Origin: an uncultured Selenomonadales bacterium
Lineage (GTDB): Bacteria > Bacillota > Negativicutes > Selenomonadales > Selenomonadaceae
DNA: 33,903 nucleotides
Reading direction: 5' to 3'
Assembly: GCA_947165295.1 (NCBI GenBank)
Contig: CAMUZU010000024.1
Span: forward strand, 1-33,903
This document shows positions 8,392 to 16,137 of this stretch, one piece after another. The translations under genes and the position numbers were made by a program. Under the pieces are notes generated by a model, which saw only the letters and a program-made list of their open reading frames with translations, did no database searches and had not been told where the DNA came from. Position 1 is the stretch's first letter, and every line of letters starts with the position of its first letter.

Positions 8392-8420
8392 AATATAACA
8401 CACGTTCAGAAAATTTTCAA
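8392..8420 (-). promoter_or_regulatory. Promoter of the small-toxin gene
   Basis: The -35 TTGAAA (8415-8420), 17-nt spacer and -10 TATATT (8392-8397) on the minus strand predict a start near 8385, leaving a ~50-nt leader before the 26-codon gene. Confidence 0.65.
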
Positions 8421-8428
8421 CCGTTGCG

Positions 8429-8450
8429 AAAAAAAATCGCCCGAAGGCGA
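8429..8450 (-). terminator. Terminator after ruvB
   Basis: TCGCC-TTCG-GGCGA on the minus strand (8437-8450) is followed by eight Ts (8429-8436), starting 5 nt after the ruvB stop. It ends the def-fmt-ruvB transcript and insulates the toxin locus. Confidence 0.8.
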
Positions 8451-8455
8451 CGGCT

Positions 8456-9475
8456 TCAATCGAACAGCGACGAAGCGTTGTCGGCTGTCAAGTCAAAGCC
8501 CATGTGACGGCGGGCGGCTTCGGTGACGACGCGGCCGCGTGGCGTGCGCATGATAAATCCCAGCTGCAACAGGTACGGCTCGTAAATGTCTTCAATCGTT
8601 TCGCGGGTCTCACTGATTGCGGCGGCAAGCGTGTCAAGTCCGACGGGTCGTCCGCCGAACTTGCGAATCATTGCGTCGAGTAAGCGGCGGTCGGTGTGGT
8701 CAAGTCCCAAGGCGTCAACTTCCAGCGCAAGTAACGCACGGTCAGCGATTTCGTCGGTGATTGTCGCGGAACCTTCAACCTGCGCGAAGTCGCGGACACG
8801 TTTCAGCAGACGGTTGGCAATGCGCGGCGTGCCTCGCGAACGTCGGGCGATTTCTTCGGCACCGTTTGATTCAATCGGGATGTTCAAAATGTCGGCGGCA
8901 CGGTTGATGATTTCGACAAGCGCGTCCGTCGAGTAATATTCCAGCCGACTTATGACGCCGAATCTGTCACGCAACGGCGGCGACAGTGAACCGGCTTTGG
9001 TCGTCGCGCCAATCAACGTGAACGGCGAAATGTCCACGCGAATCGAACGTGCGCGAGGGCCTTTGCCCAAGATGATGTCAAGCGCGAAGTCTTCCATTGC
9101 CGAATACAAAATTTCTTCGATCTGTCGGCTGAGGCGGTGAATCTCGTCGATAAACAGCACGTCGCGCTCGTTTAAGTTCGTCAAAATCGCGGCAAGGTCG
9201 CCCGCCCGTTCAATCGCAGGACCCGACGTTTGACGGAAGTTGACGCCCAGCTCGTTGGCAATGATTCCCGCAAGCGTCGTTTTGCCAAGTCCCGGCGGAC
9301 CATAAAGTAAAACGTGGTCGAGAGCTTCGCGGCGATTGAGCGCGGCTTTGACGAAGACCGACAAGTTCTGCTTGACTTTGTCTTGACCGATGTATTCCGC
9401 CAACCTGCGCGGGCGCAAGCTGTACTGCCAATCGTCGCCGCTTAAAATGTCGCGGGAAATTATTCGCTCGTCCAT
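8456..9475 (-). CDS. ruvB: Holliday junction branch-migration ATPase RuvB
   Basis: RuvB is the hexameric AAA+ motor that, with RuvA, drives branch migration of Holliday junctions in recombinational repair. The 339 residues match the usual family length. Visible motifs are Walker A GPPGLGKT (59-66), Walker B LFIDEIHR (107-114), sensor 1 IGATT (155-159), the arginine-finger region LRDRFG (168-173) and the C-terminal winged-helix domain with [16 protein letters not shown]. The ATG at 9475 lies inside the end of fmt (16-nt overlap) and GAGGT lies just upstream, so translation is probably coupled to fmt. ruvA and ruvC are not in the window, and linkage to def-fmt rather than ruvA is slightly unusual. 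Confidence 0.97.
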   Translation of the reverse strand: MDERIISRDILSGDDWQYSLRPRRLAEYIGQDKVKQNLSVFVKAALNRREALDHVLLYGPPGLGKTTLAGIIANELGVNFRQTSGPAIERAGDLAAILTNLNERDVLFIDEIHRLSRQIEEILYSAMEDFALDIILGKGPRARSIRVDISPFTLIGATTKAGSLSPPLRDRFGVISRLEYYSTDALVEIINRAADILNIPIESNGAEEIARRSRGTPRIANRLLKRVRDFAQVEGSATITDEIADRALLALEVDALGLDHTDRRLLDAMIRKFGGRPVGLDTLAAAISETRETIEDIYEPYLLQLGFIMRTPRGRVVTEAARRHMGFDLTADNASSLFD

Positions 9476-10377
9476 TGCCTGTGACCTCGCAGGAAGTCCG
9501 CCGCCGAAAGTTTCTTCGAGTTCGGTGCCTGCAGTTCCAAAAGTTCAAGCGCGCCGTCGCCCGTGCCGATGAAGATACGTTGACTGTCGATTTTAAGTTG
9601 ACCCGCGTCGAGTGAAAAGTTTTCGTCGACAAGCCGCGAACGAAAGATTTTCAGCTTGAGTCCGTTAAGCGTCGCGAAAGCTGAGCCGTACAGTCCGCGA
9701 ATCAAGTTGTGAACTTCCCGCGCAGGTTTTTGCCAATCGATAAGTCCCGTGTCTTTTTTGAGCAGCGGCGCATAAGTCGACAGCGCGTCGTCCTGCTTGA
9801 CGGGTTGAAGTTCGCCGCGTTGAAGCAAGTCAAGCGTCTTCAACAGCAAGTCCGCGCCCGTCGTCATGAGCCGTTCGCGCAATTCGGGCAGAATCATTTC
9901 GTCGGTAATTTTGACTTCGCCGGCAAGCAACATGTCGCCTGTGTCAAGTCCCGCGTTCATTTGCATTGTCGTGACGCCCGTGACCGTTTCGCCGCGAATG
10001 ATTGACCACTCAATCGGTGCCGCGCCGCGCAGTTTCGGCAACAGCGACGCGTGAACGTTGATGCAACCGAAACGCGGGATGTCCAAAATTTTTTGCGACA
10101 GAATTTGTCCGAAGGCGACAACGACAATTAAGTCCGGCTTGAGCGCGGCAAGTTCTTCGACGACTTCGGCGGCTTTGACTTTCGGCGGCTGAATCACGGG
10201 CAAATTTTTTTCCAGCGCGAAGACTTTCACGGGCGGCGGCTGAAGTTTATGCCCGCGACCGCGTGGCCTGTCGGGTTGAGTGACGACGCAAAGAATTTCC
10301 GTCTTGTCGGCAAGAGCCGCCAAACTCGGCACGGCAAATTCCGGCGTCCCCATAAAGACGACTTTAAGCTTGCTCAT
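9460..10377 (-). CDS. fmt: Methionyl-tRNA formyltransferase
   Basis: The enzyme formylates initiator Met-tRNA with 10-formyl-tetrahydrofolate for translation start. The chosen ATG at 10377 gives [19 protein letters not shown], the canonical N-terminus; the open frame upstream has no family similarity. The protein is 305 residues, close to the usual ~310. Signatures are [19 protein letters not shown] (catalytic Asn/His), GLDTGDMLL (catalytic Asp) and a C-terminal domain from about residue 205. It overlaps the def stop by 14 nt and the ruvB start by 16 nt, so def-fmt-ruvB is a tightly packed operon; def-fmt pairing is widespread in bacteria. Confidence 0.97.
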   Translation of the reverse strand: MSKLKVVFMGTPEFAVPSLAALADKTEILCVVTQPDRPRGRGHKLQPPPVKVFALEKNLPVIQPPKVKAAEVVEELAALKPDLIVVVAFGQILSQKILDIPRFGCINVHASLLPKLRGAAPIEWSIIRGETVTGVTTMQMNAGLDTGDMLLAGEVKITDEMILPELRERLMTTGADLLLKTLDLLQRGELQPVKQDDALSTYAPLLKKDTGLIDWQKPAREVHNLIRGLYGSAFATLNGLKLKIFRSRLVDENFSLDAGQLKIDSQRIFIGTGDGALELLELQAPNSKKLSAADFLRGHRQWTSE

Positions 10378-10864
10378 GTTTCGGCCGACCTTTCGTGATG
10401 TTCTGCGCGATGTCGATAAAAAGTTTGCCGTCAAGGTGATCAAGTTCGTGTTGAATGCAACGGGCAAGCAAACCGTCCGCGTCCAAAACTTTTTTCTTGC
10501 CGAAACGGTTGGTGTACTCGACGCGAATTTTTTCCGCACGCTCCACGTCGCCGAAAAGATTCGGGCACGACAGGCAACCTTCCTGGTCAACGGCGGTGCC
10601 TTCGCGGTGCGTGATGACGGGATTAATCATGTCGTAGCGGGCTTTCTTGTCGGATTCGCCGCCGTCGCGTGCCGAAACGTCGACGACACAGGCGCGCAAC
10701 AAAACGCCGACTTGCGGGGCAGCAATGCCGACGCCGTCGCTCGCGTACATTGTCTCCGCCATGTCGTCCAAGAAATTTCTGAAGCGCTTGTCGATTTTCT
10801 CGACGGGTGCGCAAACTTTTTTCAAGACGGGGTCGCCCGCCTTTTTTATTTCAAGCAGTGCCAT
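10364..10864 (-). CDS. def: Peptide deformylase
   Basis: This metalloenzyme removes the formyl group from nascent N-terminal fMet, undoing the reaction of fmt next door. The start ATG at 10864 follows GGAGG (10874-10878) at a 9-nt distance and gives 166 residues, normal for the family. All three motifs are present: GVGIAAPQVG (44-53), EGCLSCP (95-101, metal-binding Cys97) and QHELDH (138-143, metal ligands His139 and His143, catalytic Glu140). First gene of the def-fmt-ruvB operon. A three-hairpin repeat element lies about 80 bp upstream. Confidence 0.96.
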   Translation of the reverse strand: MALLEIKKAGDPVLKKVCAPVEKIDKRFRNFLDDMAETMYASDGVGIAAPQVGVLLRACVVDVSARDGGESDKKARYDMINPVITHREGTAVDQEGCLSCPNLFGDVERAEKIRVEYTNRFGKKKVLDADGLLARCIQHELDHLDGKLFIDIAQNITKGRPKHEQA

Positions 10865-10900
10865 GTAAGCAAACCTCCGTAAAATTTTTTCCGCGTGACA

Positions 10901-10930
10901 ATTCGACGCCGCGAAAGTTTTTCCTGTCAA
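10901..10930 (-). promoter_or_regulatory. Candidate promoter for def-fmt-ruvB
   Basis: On the minus strand TTGACA (10925-10930) precedes TCGAAT (10901-10906) with an 18-nt spacer. The -35 is perfect but the -10 is weak. Hairpin element copy A ends 13 bp upstream of the -35. Confidence 0.4.
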
Positions 10931-10943
10931 ACGCAACGACAAC

Positions 10944-11047
10944 CCGGCCGTCACGGATGACGGCCGCCGCCCGCGGTTGAAACAGGATGTTTCACCTGCG
11001 GGCTGTTTTCTTTTGCTTACTTTTCTTTTGCGCCAAAAGAAAAGTAA
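10944..11047 (+). repeat. Three-hairpin repeat element, copy A
   Basis: There are three consecutive inverted repeats. H1 is GGCCGTCA (10946-10953)/TGACGGCC (10958-10965). H2 pairs CCCGC...TGAAACA with TGTTTCA...GCGGG (about 10970-11002). H3 is a perfect 14-bp palindrome TTACTTTTCTTTTG-CGC-CAAAAGAAAAGTAA (11017-11047). It is nearly identical to copy B and shares H3 plus the GGGCTGTTTTCTTTTGCTTA link with copy C. Its right end coincides with the truncation point of the mrr gene. Confidence 0.8.
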
Positions 11048-11793
11048 CAACACCCGACGGGCAACTCAAATGGCTTGCGCGTGTCGAGTGGTGCCTGGTC
11101 ACGCTTGAAAAATCGGGCTTGATTCGTTCGCAGGACGCGCAATATCAAATCACCGACGCGGGACGAAAACTTTCGGGCGAAAAAGTCACGATGAAATTTC
11201 TGATGGAACTCGGAATGCCCGCGTTGATTGAATTCGTTAAAAGTCGTCGAGCCGCGCCGAAACCTGAGCCGCCCAAAGTCGAAACGCCCGAAGAAATTTT
11301 CGAGCAAGTTCACAGAAAAATCAACGCCGCGCTGTCCGATGAATTGTTAAAGATTTTGTCGGAGCAGTCGGCAACTTTTTTCGAGAAATTGACCGTCAAA
11401 CTCGTCGAACGCATGGGCTACGGTCTCGGCGAAAAAACTGCGGCTTCCGACGACGGCGGCATTGACGGCATTATTTACGGCGACAAACTCGGTTTTGACC
11501 GCATCGGAATTCAAGCCAAATTGTGGAGCGCGGATAAAGTCGTCGGTCGTCCCGAAATCCAAAAATTTTACGGCGCGTTGGCGGGCAAAATCGACAAGGG
11601 TCTTTTCGTCACGACGGCAAAATTTTCGCAGAAGGCTCGCGAATACGCCGCCGACAAACACATAATTTTAATTGACGGCAAACGGCTTGCCGAATTGATG
11701 ATTGAGTTTGACGTCGGAGTTTCCACGCAGAAAGTTTACAAAATCAAACGCGTCGACACGGATTTTTTCGTCGATACACAGTCGCAACGGTAA
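11048..11793 (+). pseudogene. mrr: 5'-truncated Mrr-family restriction endonuclease
   Basis: Mrr is a type IV restriction enzyme cutting modified DNA, with an N-terminal winged-helix domain and a C-terminal PD-(D/E)XK nuclease domain. Here the second half of the winged helix is present (RVEWCLVTLEKSGL...YQITDAGRKL), as is the complete nuclease domain with GGIDG and the QAK catalytic motif, FYGALAG and FVTTAKFSQKARE. About 50 N-terminal residues are absent: upstream of residue GQLKW the sequence is element copy A. The frame is open back into the element to an ATG at 10987, but no ribosome site is suitably placed, so a remnant is more likely than a working gene. The stop (11791-11793) is 2 nt before copy B. 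The intact catalytic residues suggest the loss is recent. Confidence 0.8.
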
Positions 11794-11795
11794 AT

Positions 11796-11898
11796 CCGGC
11801 CGTCATGGATGACGGCCGCCGCCCGCGGTTGAAACAGGATGTTTCACCTGCGGGCTGTTTTCTTTTGCTACTTTTCTTTTGCGCCAAAAGAAAAGTAG
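11796..11898 (+). repeat. Three-hairpin repeat element, copy B
   Basis: Same orientation as copy A and about 103 bp, differing at only a few positions. One T is missing before H3, and the outer H3 pair has changed from T-A to C-G (CTACTTTTC...GAAAAGTAG), so pairing is kept by a compensatory change. It starts 2 nt after the mrr remnant's stop codon and ends 1 nt before the MATE stop codon, so it may also fold at the 3' ends of both transcripts. Confidence 0.8.
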
Positions 11899-11899
11899 A

Positions 11900-13243
11900 T
11901 TAACGCGCAGGTTTCAAACGTTTGACGTGATAAAAATACGCCGCGACAAGCACAATCGCCGTGATGACCCAGCTTATCGGGTAAACCGCCATAAGCGTCG
12001 CGTAAGTCGAGATTTTCGGGAAGACCGCCAGTACCCAGAAAAATCGCGTGCCGCACACGCAAACCAAAGTTATCACCGCCGGCGTCAAAGAAATGCCGTA
12101 GCCGCGCAACGCTCCCGAAAAGCCTTCCATGACGACGTTGACCAATTCGGGCGCGACAATGTACCAAAGCCGAATCACGCCGAGCCGAATGACTTCCGGG
12201 TCGCCGTTGAACAAGCCCAAAATTTTTTCCGCGAACAGCAAGATGAACACGCACAACGTTTGCATGAAAATCGCGCTCAAGCCCATTGACACCCAAGTCG
12301 CCCGCTTGCAACGCCGAAGATTGCCCGCGCCGTAATTCTGCCCGACGAAAGTTGTTGCCGCCTGTCCGAAGCCGTTCACGACGCAGAACACGTTGATTTC
12401 GACGATGAACGCCGCCGCCGAAGCCGCCATTGCATCCGCGCCGAGTGAATTTATCGCCGCTTGAATCAGCAGGTTCGACAGCGAAAACACCATGCCTTGA
12501 ATGCCCGCGGGAAGTCCGATTCGCACGATTTCTTTCAGCTCCGCCGCGTCGACGTGCATTGCGTTGAGGTTGAGTTTGATTACGCCGTCGGAACGCAAAA
12601 GTTCGCGGAACAAAATTATCGCGCTGACGACGTTTGCAATGACGGTTGCCGCCGCCACTCCGCCGACGCCCCAATCGAATTGCACGACGAACAGCAGGTT
12701 CAGCACGATGTTGACGCCGCTTGCGACAGCCAACGCGATTAACGGCGTGCGCGTGTCGCCTTTGCTTCGGAAAATTGCCGCCTCGAAGTTGTAAAAACTC
12801 ATTGCCGGCAGACCGAGCAGAAAAATCCGCAGGTAAGTTTCCGCCATGCCTTCGACGCTTTCGGGCACTTCAAGGAAATAAAAAATCGGCGCAACCAACG
12901 CTTCACCGACGACGCAGAAGAAAATTCCCGCCGCGCCCGCCAACACAAACGACGTGCCAACCGCCAAGTGCGCACGGTCAATTCGTTTCGCGCCGATGTT
13001 CTGTGCAATGACGACGTTCGCGCCGAGACTCAAGCCCATAAACAAGCTGACAATCAGCCCGACAAGCGAAATGTTGTTGCCGACCGCCGCCATTGCGTGC
13101 TTGCCGACGAATTGTCCGAGCGTGACGACGTCCGCCGCGTTCAAAAGCTGTTGCATGACGCCCGTCAACGCCAACGGCAACGCGAACAAAATTATCTTGT
13201 TCCACAGCGAGCCGTGCAACATGTCGATGTATCTGGTGTTCAA
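11900..13243 (-). CDS. MATE-family multidrug/sodium efflux transporter
   Basis: This is a polytopic inner-membrane exporter using an Na+ or H+ gradient to expel cationic compounds or drugs; the substrate cannot be read from sequence. The 447 residues form about twelve membrane segments in two homologous halves. The opening LFALPLALTGVMQQLLNAADVV and the GLSLGANVVIAQNIGA segment, echoed by VNGFGQAATTFVGQNYGAGN in the second half, are typical of the NorM/DinF-like MATE group. The start was set at TTG 13243, 7 nt after GGAGG (13251-13255); the longer frame to 13276 would begin upstream of the ribosome site. It converges on the mrr remnant with element copy B between. Confidence 0.92.
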   Translation of the reverse strand: MNTRYIDMLHGSLWNKIILFALPLALTGVMQQLLNAADVVTLGQFVGKHAMAAVGNNISLVGLIVSLFMGLSLGANVVIAQNIGAKRIDRAHLAVGTSFVLAGAAGIFFCVVGEALVAPIFYFLEVPESVEGMAETYLRIFLLGLPAMSFYNFEAAIFRSKGDTRTPLIALAVASGVNIVLNLLFVVQFDWGVGGVAAATVIANVVSAIILFRELLRSDGVIKLNLNAMHVDAAELKEIVRIGLPAGIQGMVFSLSNLLIQAAINSLGADAMAASAAAFIVEINVFCVVNGFGQAATTFVGQNYGAGNLRRCKRATWVSMGLSAIFMQTLCVFILLFAEKILGLFNGDPEVIRLGVIRLWYIVAPELVNVVMEGFSGALRGYGISLTPAVITLVCVCGTRFFWVLAVFPKISTYATLMAVYPISWVITAIVLVAAYFYHVKRLKPAR

Positions 13244-13266
13244 AAGAATTCCTCCGTTCCGTCGAC

Positions 13267-13275
13267 ATTGTAACA
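13267..13275 (-). promoter_or_regulatory. Extended -10 promoter of the MATE gene
   Basis: TGTTACAAT on the minus strand (13267-13275) is a TGn-extended -10 box about 24 nt upstream of the MATE start codon, with no good -35. A similar box, TGATACAAT, serves the divergent metallopeptidase gene about 100 bp away. Confidence 0.45.
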
Positions 13276-13371
13276 CGGCGCGGCGGAAATTTCCCGTCGA
13301 CGAAAAATTTTTGTCCGCCGAAAACCGCTTGCCTGTTGACCAAAAGTGACGCGACGCAAGCCGACGTTTCT

Positions 13372-13380
13372 TGATACAAT
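13372..13380 (+). promoter_or_regulatory. Extended -10 promoter of the metallopeptidase gene
   Basis: TGATACAAT (13372-13380) is a TGn-extended -10 located 30 nt before the GTG start codon; no clear -35 is present. Confidence 0.45.
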
Positions 13381-13410
13381 GACGGAAACTTTTCGGAGGT
13401 GATTTTTGCC

Positions 13411-14988
13411 GTGATTATTTCGACGAACAACCGACGCGTCACGGGCGGCGACGACGAATTCACAATCCGTGCGCGAAACGTCACGCTCACCACGGGCGAC
13501 GGCGACAATTACGTCGACGACAACGGGACGAATTCGCTGATTCAAACCGGCGACGGCGACGACACAGTCCGCATTAACGACGACTCGAAGAACGCCACGG
13601 TCGAAGTCGGCGACGGCGACGCGCTGATCGAAGTTTGGTCACCGAACACCACGACGATAATTTTCGGCGACGGCGATACTTCAATCGACGTTTGCGCGAA
13701 CACGAACTTGATTCTTGACATCGGCGTCAACGAAGATTACGAGCTGAACTTTTACAACGGCGCGACGGCGAACGTCACTTTGACCGACGGCGAAGGCAGT
13801 TACACCGTTCGCGGCACGTCCGATGCAAACGTTTTCGAGTACGGCGGCGGCGACCTGGTTATCGTTTCTTGCGGCGGCGAAGATTTAATTCGCGTGCGAC
13901 AGAAAATCGGCGCGGCTTATGTCGACGGCGACGACGTTTGCATTCCCGTCGAAGGCGGCGGCTCAATCACGGTCACCAACGGGCGGGCTCACGCGCTCAA
14001 CGTCAACGGGCGAAAAATTGTCGTCGGGCAATACGCGACGACTCCGCAGGACGTCATCAAAAATTTCATGACTGCTTTGACGCAAACGAATCTTCGCGGC
14101 ATGAAGGCTGTCGACGACGCGATTAAAAAAGTTTCGCCGTTCAAAAGCGTTCGCGAAGTTGTCCGCCGCATGGTCAAAGATTGCAAGCAAATTGACGACG
14201 CCGATACTTTCCTGCGCGACCGGTGCAATATCTTCGTCGACAGCGCGGACACGGGCGCGATTACCGGCTGGGACGCGGGCAACTGTGCCGTCAAGACCGC
14301 CGAATCAATCGTTGCCGAACGCGGCGCGATAAAAACTTTTCGCGGCGACAGTTTCACGGTCAACGGACTGAAAGTCATCTTGCCCGACAAAAAATTGTCC
14401 GCCGCCGAACAAACAATCGTCAACGGCTTGTTCACCTGGTGGATTAAAGACGCGCTAAACTTGATTGAACAGTCTTACGGCAAAAGTCTGCGCTTCGACA
14501 ACCCGCACGCCTCCACGAACGAGATTAACGTCATCTTTCACCGCAAAGGCGACGCGCTGTCTTCGTTCGCGCACCTTGCCGAAGACGACGGCCGCGAAAC
14601 CGAGTTTGACCTCAAGATTAACCTGAAGACTTACGGCAATGTCAACGCGCTCGACGCGAACGGCTCCGTCACGGGCGGCGAAACTTTTCTTGACCGCACG
14701 CTTGCCCACGAACTCACGCACGCTTCAATGGCGGCGAACATCAGATTTTACAGCGAATTGCCCGCGTGGCTTGTCGAAGGCGCGGCGGAGTTGACGCACG
14801 GCATTTCCGACGAAAACCGCGACGATCTCGAAACTTTGGCGAACGATTGGGACGCGCTCGAAGAAATTTTGCTCAACGATTCGCCCGACGCCGACGATTT
14901 GGAATTCGACGACATTGACCAACCTGCATACGCGGGCGGCTTCATGTTCCTGCATTACTTCGCGAAAAAAGTCGCCGCCGTGAGCTGA
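13411..14988 (+). CDS. Zinc metallopeptidase with N-terminal RTX-like GDGD repeats
   Basis: The protein has 525 residues from GTG 13411, 10 nt after GGAGGT (13395-13400). An upstream in-frame GTG at 13399 overlaps the ribosome site and was rejected. Residues ~1-190 are Asp/Gly-rich with TGDGDNYVDD, TGDGDDTVRI, VGDGDALIEV and FGDGDTSIDV about every 19 residues, resembling calcium-binding RTX beta-rolls. A linker (~190-400) follows, then a gluzincin-type catalytic site: HELTH (433-437) and the probable third ligand Glu456 in WLVEGAAE, as in peptidase-MA-like families. There is no N-terminal signal peptide, so export could be by a type I system recognising an unseen signal, or the protein may stay inside. 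The substrate is unknown. A terminator follows at 15003-15039. Confidence 0.82.
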   Translation: MIISTNNRRVTGGDDEFTIRARNVTLTTGDGDNYVDDNGTNSLIQTGDGDDTVRINDDSKNATVEVGDGDALIEVWSPNTTTIIFGDGDTSIDVCANTNLILDIGVNEDYELNFYNGATANVTLTDGEGSYTVRGTSDANVFEYGGGDLVIVSCGGEDLIRVRQKIGAAYVDGDDVCIPVEGGGSITVTNGRAHALNVNGRKIVVGQYATTPQDVIKNFMTALTQTNLRGMKAVDDAIKKVSPFKSVREVVRRMVKDCKQIDDADTFLRDRCNIFVDSADTGAITGWDAGNCAVKTAESIVAERGAIKTFRGDSFTVNGLKVILPDKKLSAAEQTIVNGLFTWWIKDALNLIEQSYGKSLRFDNPHASTNEINVIFHRKGDALSSFAHLAEDDGRETEFDLKINLKTYGNVNALDANGSVTGGETFLDRTLAHELTHASMAANIRFYSELPAWLVEGAAELTHGISDENRDDLETLANDWDALEEILLNDSPDADDLEFDDIDQPAYAGGFMFLHYFAKKVAAVS

Positions 14989-15002
14989 CGGGTCTGTTGC
15001 AC

Positions 15003-15039
15003 AAAAAAATTTCCCCCGTTACATGACGAGGGATTTTTT
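15003..15039. terminator. Bidirectional terminator between metallopeptidase and birA
   Basis: TCCCCCGT (15012-15019) pairs with ACGAGGGA (15026-15033), one mismatch, flanked by A7 on the left and T6 on the right. It can end both convergent transcripts. Confidence 0.75.
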
Positions 15040-15053
15040 GTTTGCGAATTTGT

Positions 15054-16028
15054 TCAGCGGATTGAAACGTCGCCCGCGTAAACCGTGCGTTTGCCGTCGG
15101 TCGTTTCGACGACAAGCGCGCCGTCTTCGTTTATGTCGACAGCCGTGCCGCCAAAGTTTTCGCCGCCTTCGACGGCCGAAATGACGCGAACTTTCTTGCC
15201 GAGCGTGACGTTATGCTTGCGCCAGAGCCTGAGAATTTCGCCGAAACCGTTTTCGTTGACTTCGCGATAAAGTTTGTCGAACTCTTCAAGCACGGCGCGG
15301 AAAATCTTCACGCGGGACAGTTCTTCGTCGCCCGACATCTCCGACAGCGACGCCGCCACGGGTCGAAGTTCTTCGGGGAATTCGTCGCGGGCAATGTTGA
15401 CGTTGATTCCGACGCCGACAACGACGTAAGTTATCCGCCCGATTTCGCCCGTCATTTCGGTCAAGATGCCGACAACTTTGCGCCCGTCGAAGAGTAAATC
15501 GTTCGGCCACTTAATGCCGAGTTTAAGATTGAAACGATTCAGTGCTTCGGCAATGGCAACCGCAGCCATGAGCGTCAACTGCGGGGCGTCTTTGGGCAAA
15601 ATCTTCGGGCGCAGGACAACCGAAAACCAAATGCCTTTGCCGCGTGGCGAATAGAAATTGCGTTCGCGCCGCCCTTTGCCGAAAGTTTGTTCTTCGGCGA
15701 CGACAATGGTACCGTCGGGCGCGCCGTGATAAGCCAGAGCTTTGGCAATGTGATTTGTCGAGTCGACGGACGGTTGGTAATGCATCTCCGCGCCGACAAC
15801 CTGCGTGTCAAGTCCGATTTGGATTTCGCTGGGCAACAAAAGATCGGGCGCGTCCTTGAGCTTGTAACCGCAGCGTTCGCGGCTGAGAATTTCGTAGCCG
15901 TTGTCGCGAAGTTTTTGAATATGCTTCCAGACAGCGGTACGGGAAATTTTCAGTTCACCGGCGATGCTTTCGCCCGACACAAAATCTCCGCCGGCACGTT
16001 TCAACATCTCAACAATCGTCTTTCGCAT
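15054..16028 (-). CDS. birA: Bifunctional biotin-protein ligase / biotin repressor
   Basis: BirA activates biotin as biotinyl-AMP, attaches it to carboxylase carrier proteins, and represses biotin genes through its DNA-binding domain. The 324 residues comprise an N-terminal winged helix (about 1-60, SGESIAGELKISRTAVWKHIQKL), the ligase core with GKGRRER (117-123) and KWPND (173-177), and a C-terminal SH3-like domain. The start ATG at 16028 follows GAGGTG by 7 nt. A promoter lies at 16048-16076 and may carry an operator. The presence of the helix-turn-helix domain makes it the regulatory BirA type. No biotin synthesis genes are in the window. Confidence 0.95.
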   Translation of the reverse strand: MRKTIVEMLKRAGGDFVSGESIAGELKISRTAVWKHIQKLRDNGYEILSRERCGYKLKDAPDLLLPSEIQIGLDTQVVGAEMHYQPSVDSTNHIAKALAYHGAPDGTIVVAEEQTFGKGRRERNFYSPRGKGIWFSVVLRPKILPKDAPQLTLMAAVAIAEALNRFNLKLGIKWPNDLLFDGRKVVGILTEMTGEIGRITYVVVGVGINVNIARDEFPEELRPVAASLSEMSGDEELSRVKIFRAVLEEFDKLYREVNENGFGEILRLWRKHNVTLGKKVRVISAVEGGENFGGTAVDINEDGALVVETTDGKRTVYAGDVSIR

Positions 16029-16047
16029 ATTCAACACCTCGCATGAA

Positions 16048-16076
16048 ATTTTAGCATAGTTGATTTAACATTTCAA
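16048..16076 (-). promoter_or_regulatory. birA promoter with overlapping dyad
   Basis: TTGAAA (16071-16076), a 17-nt spacer and TAAAAT (16048-16053) on the minus strand form a good promoter. TTGATT and AATCAA are inverted repeats 9 nt apart across the -35, a possible operator; assignment to BirA itself is inference. Confidence 0.6.
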
Positions 16077-16137
16077 TCAAACGACCGGCGTGCCGAAAAA
16101 TTTTCGTTGCCGCCGCAAGCACGTCGACAATCCGCCG

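Noticed and set aside
8245-8526. A 93-codon plus-strand frame over the toxin locus
   Set aside because: It crosses the minus-strand toxin promoter and the ruvB terminator and has no ribosome site or protein-like character.
10378-10590. N-terminal extension of fmt to 10590
   Set aside because: The extra residues overlap def in another frame and look non-coding; [15 protein letters not shown] at 10377 is the canonical start.
10987-11047. Start of mrr at ATG 10987 inside element copy A
   Set aside because: The frame is open, but the residues come from the repeat, not from Mrr, and no ribosome site is properly spaced.
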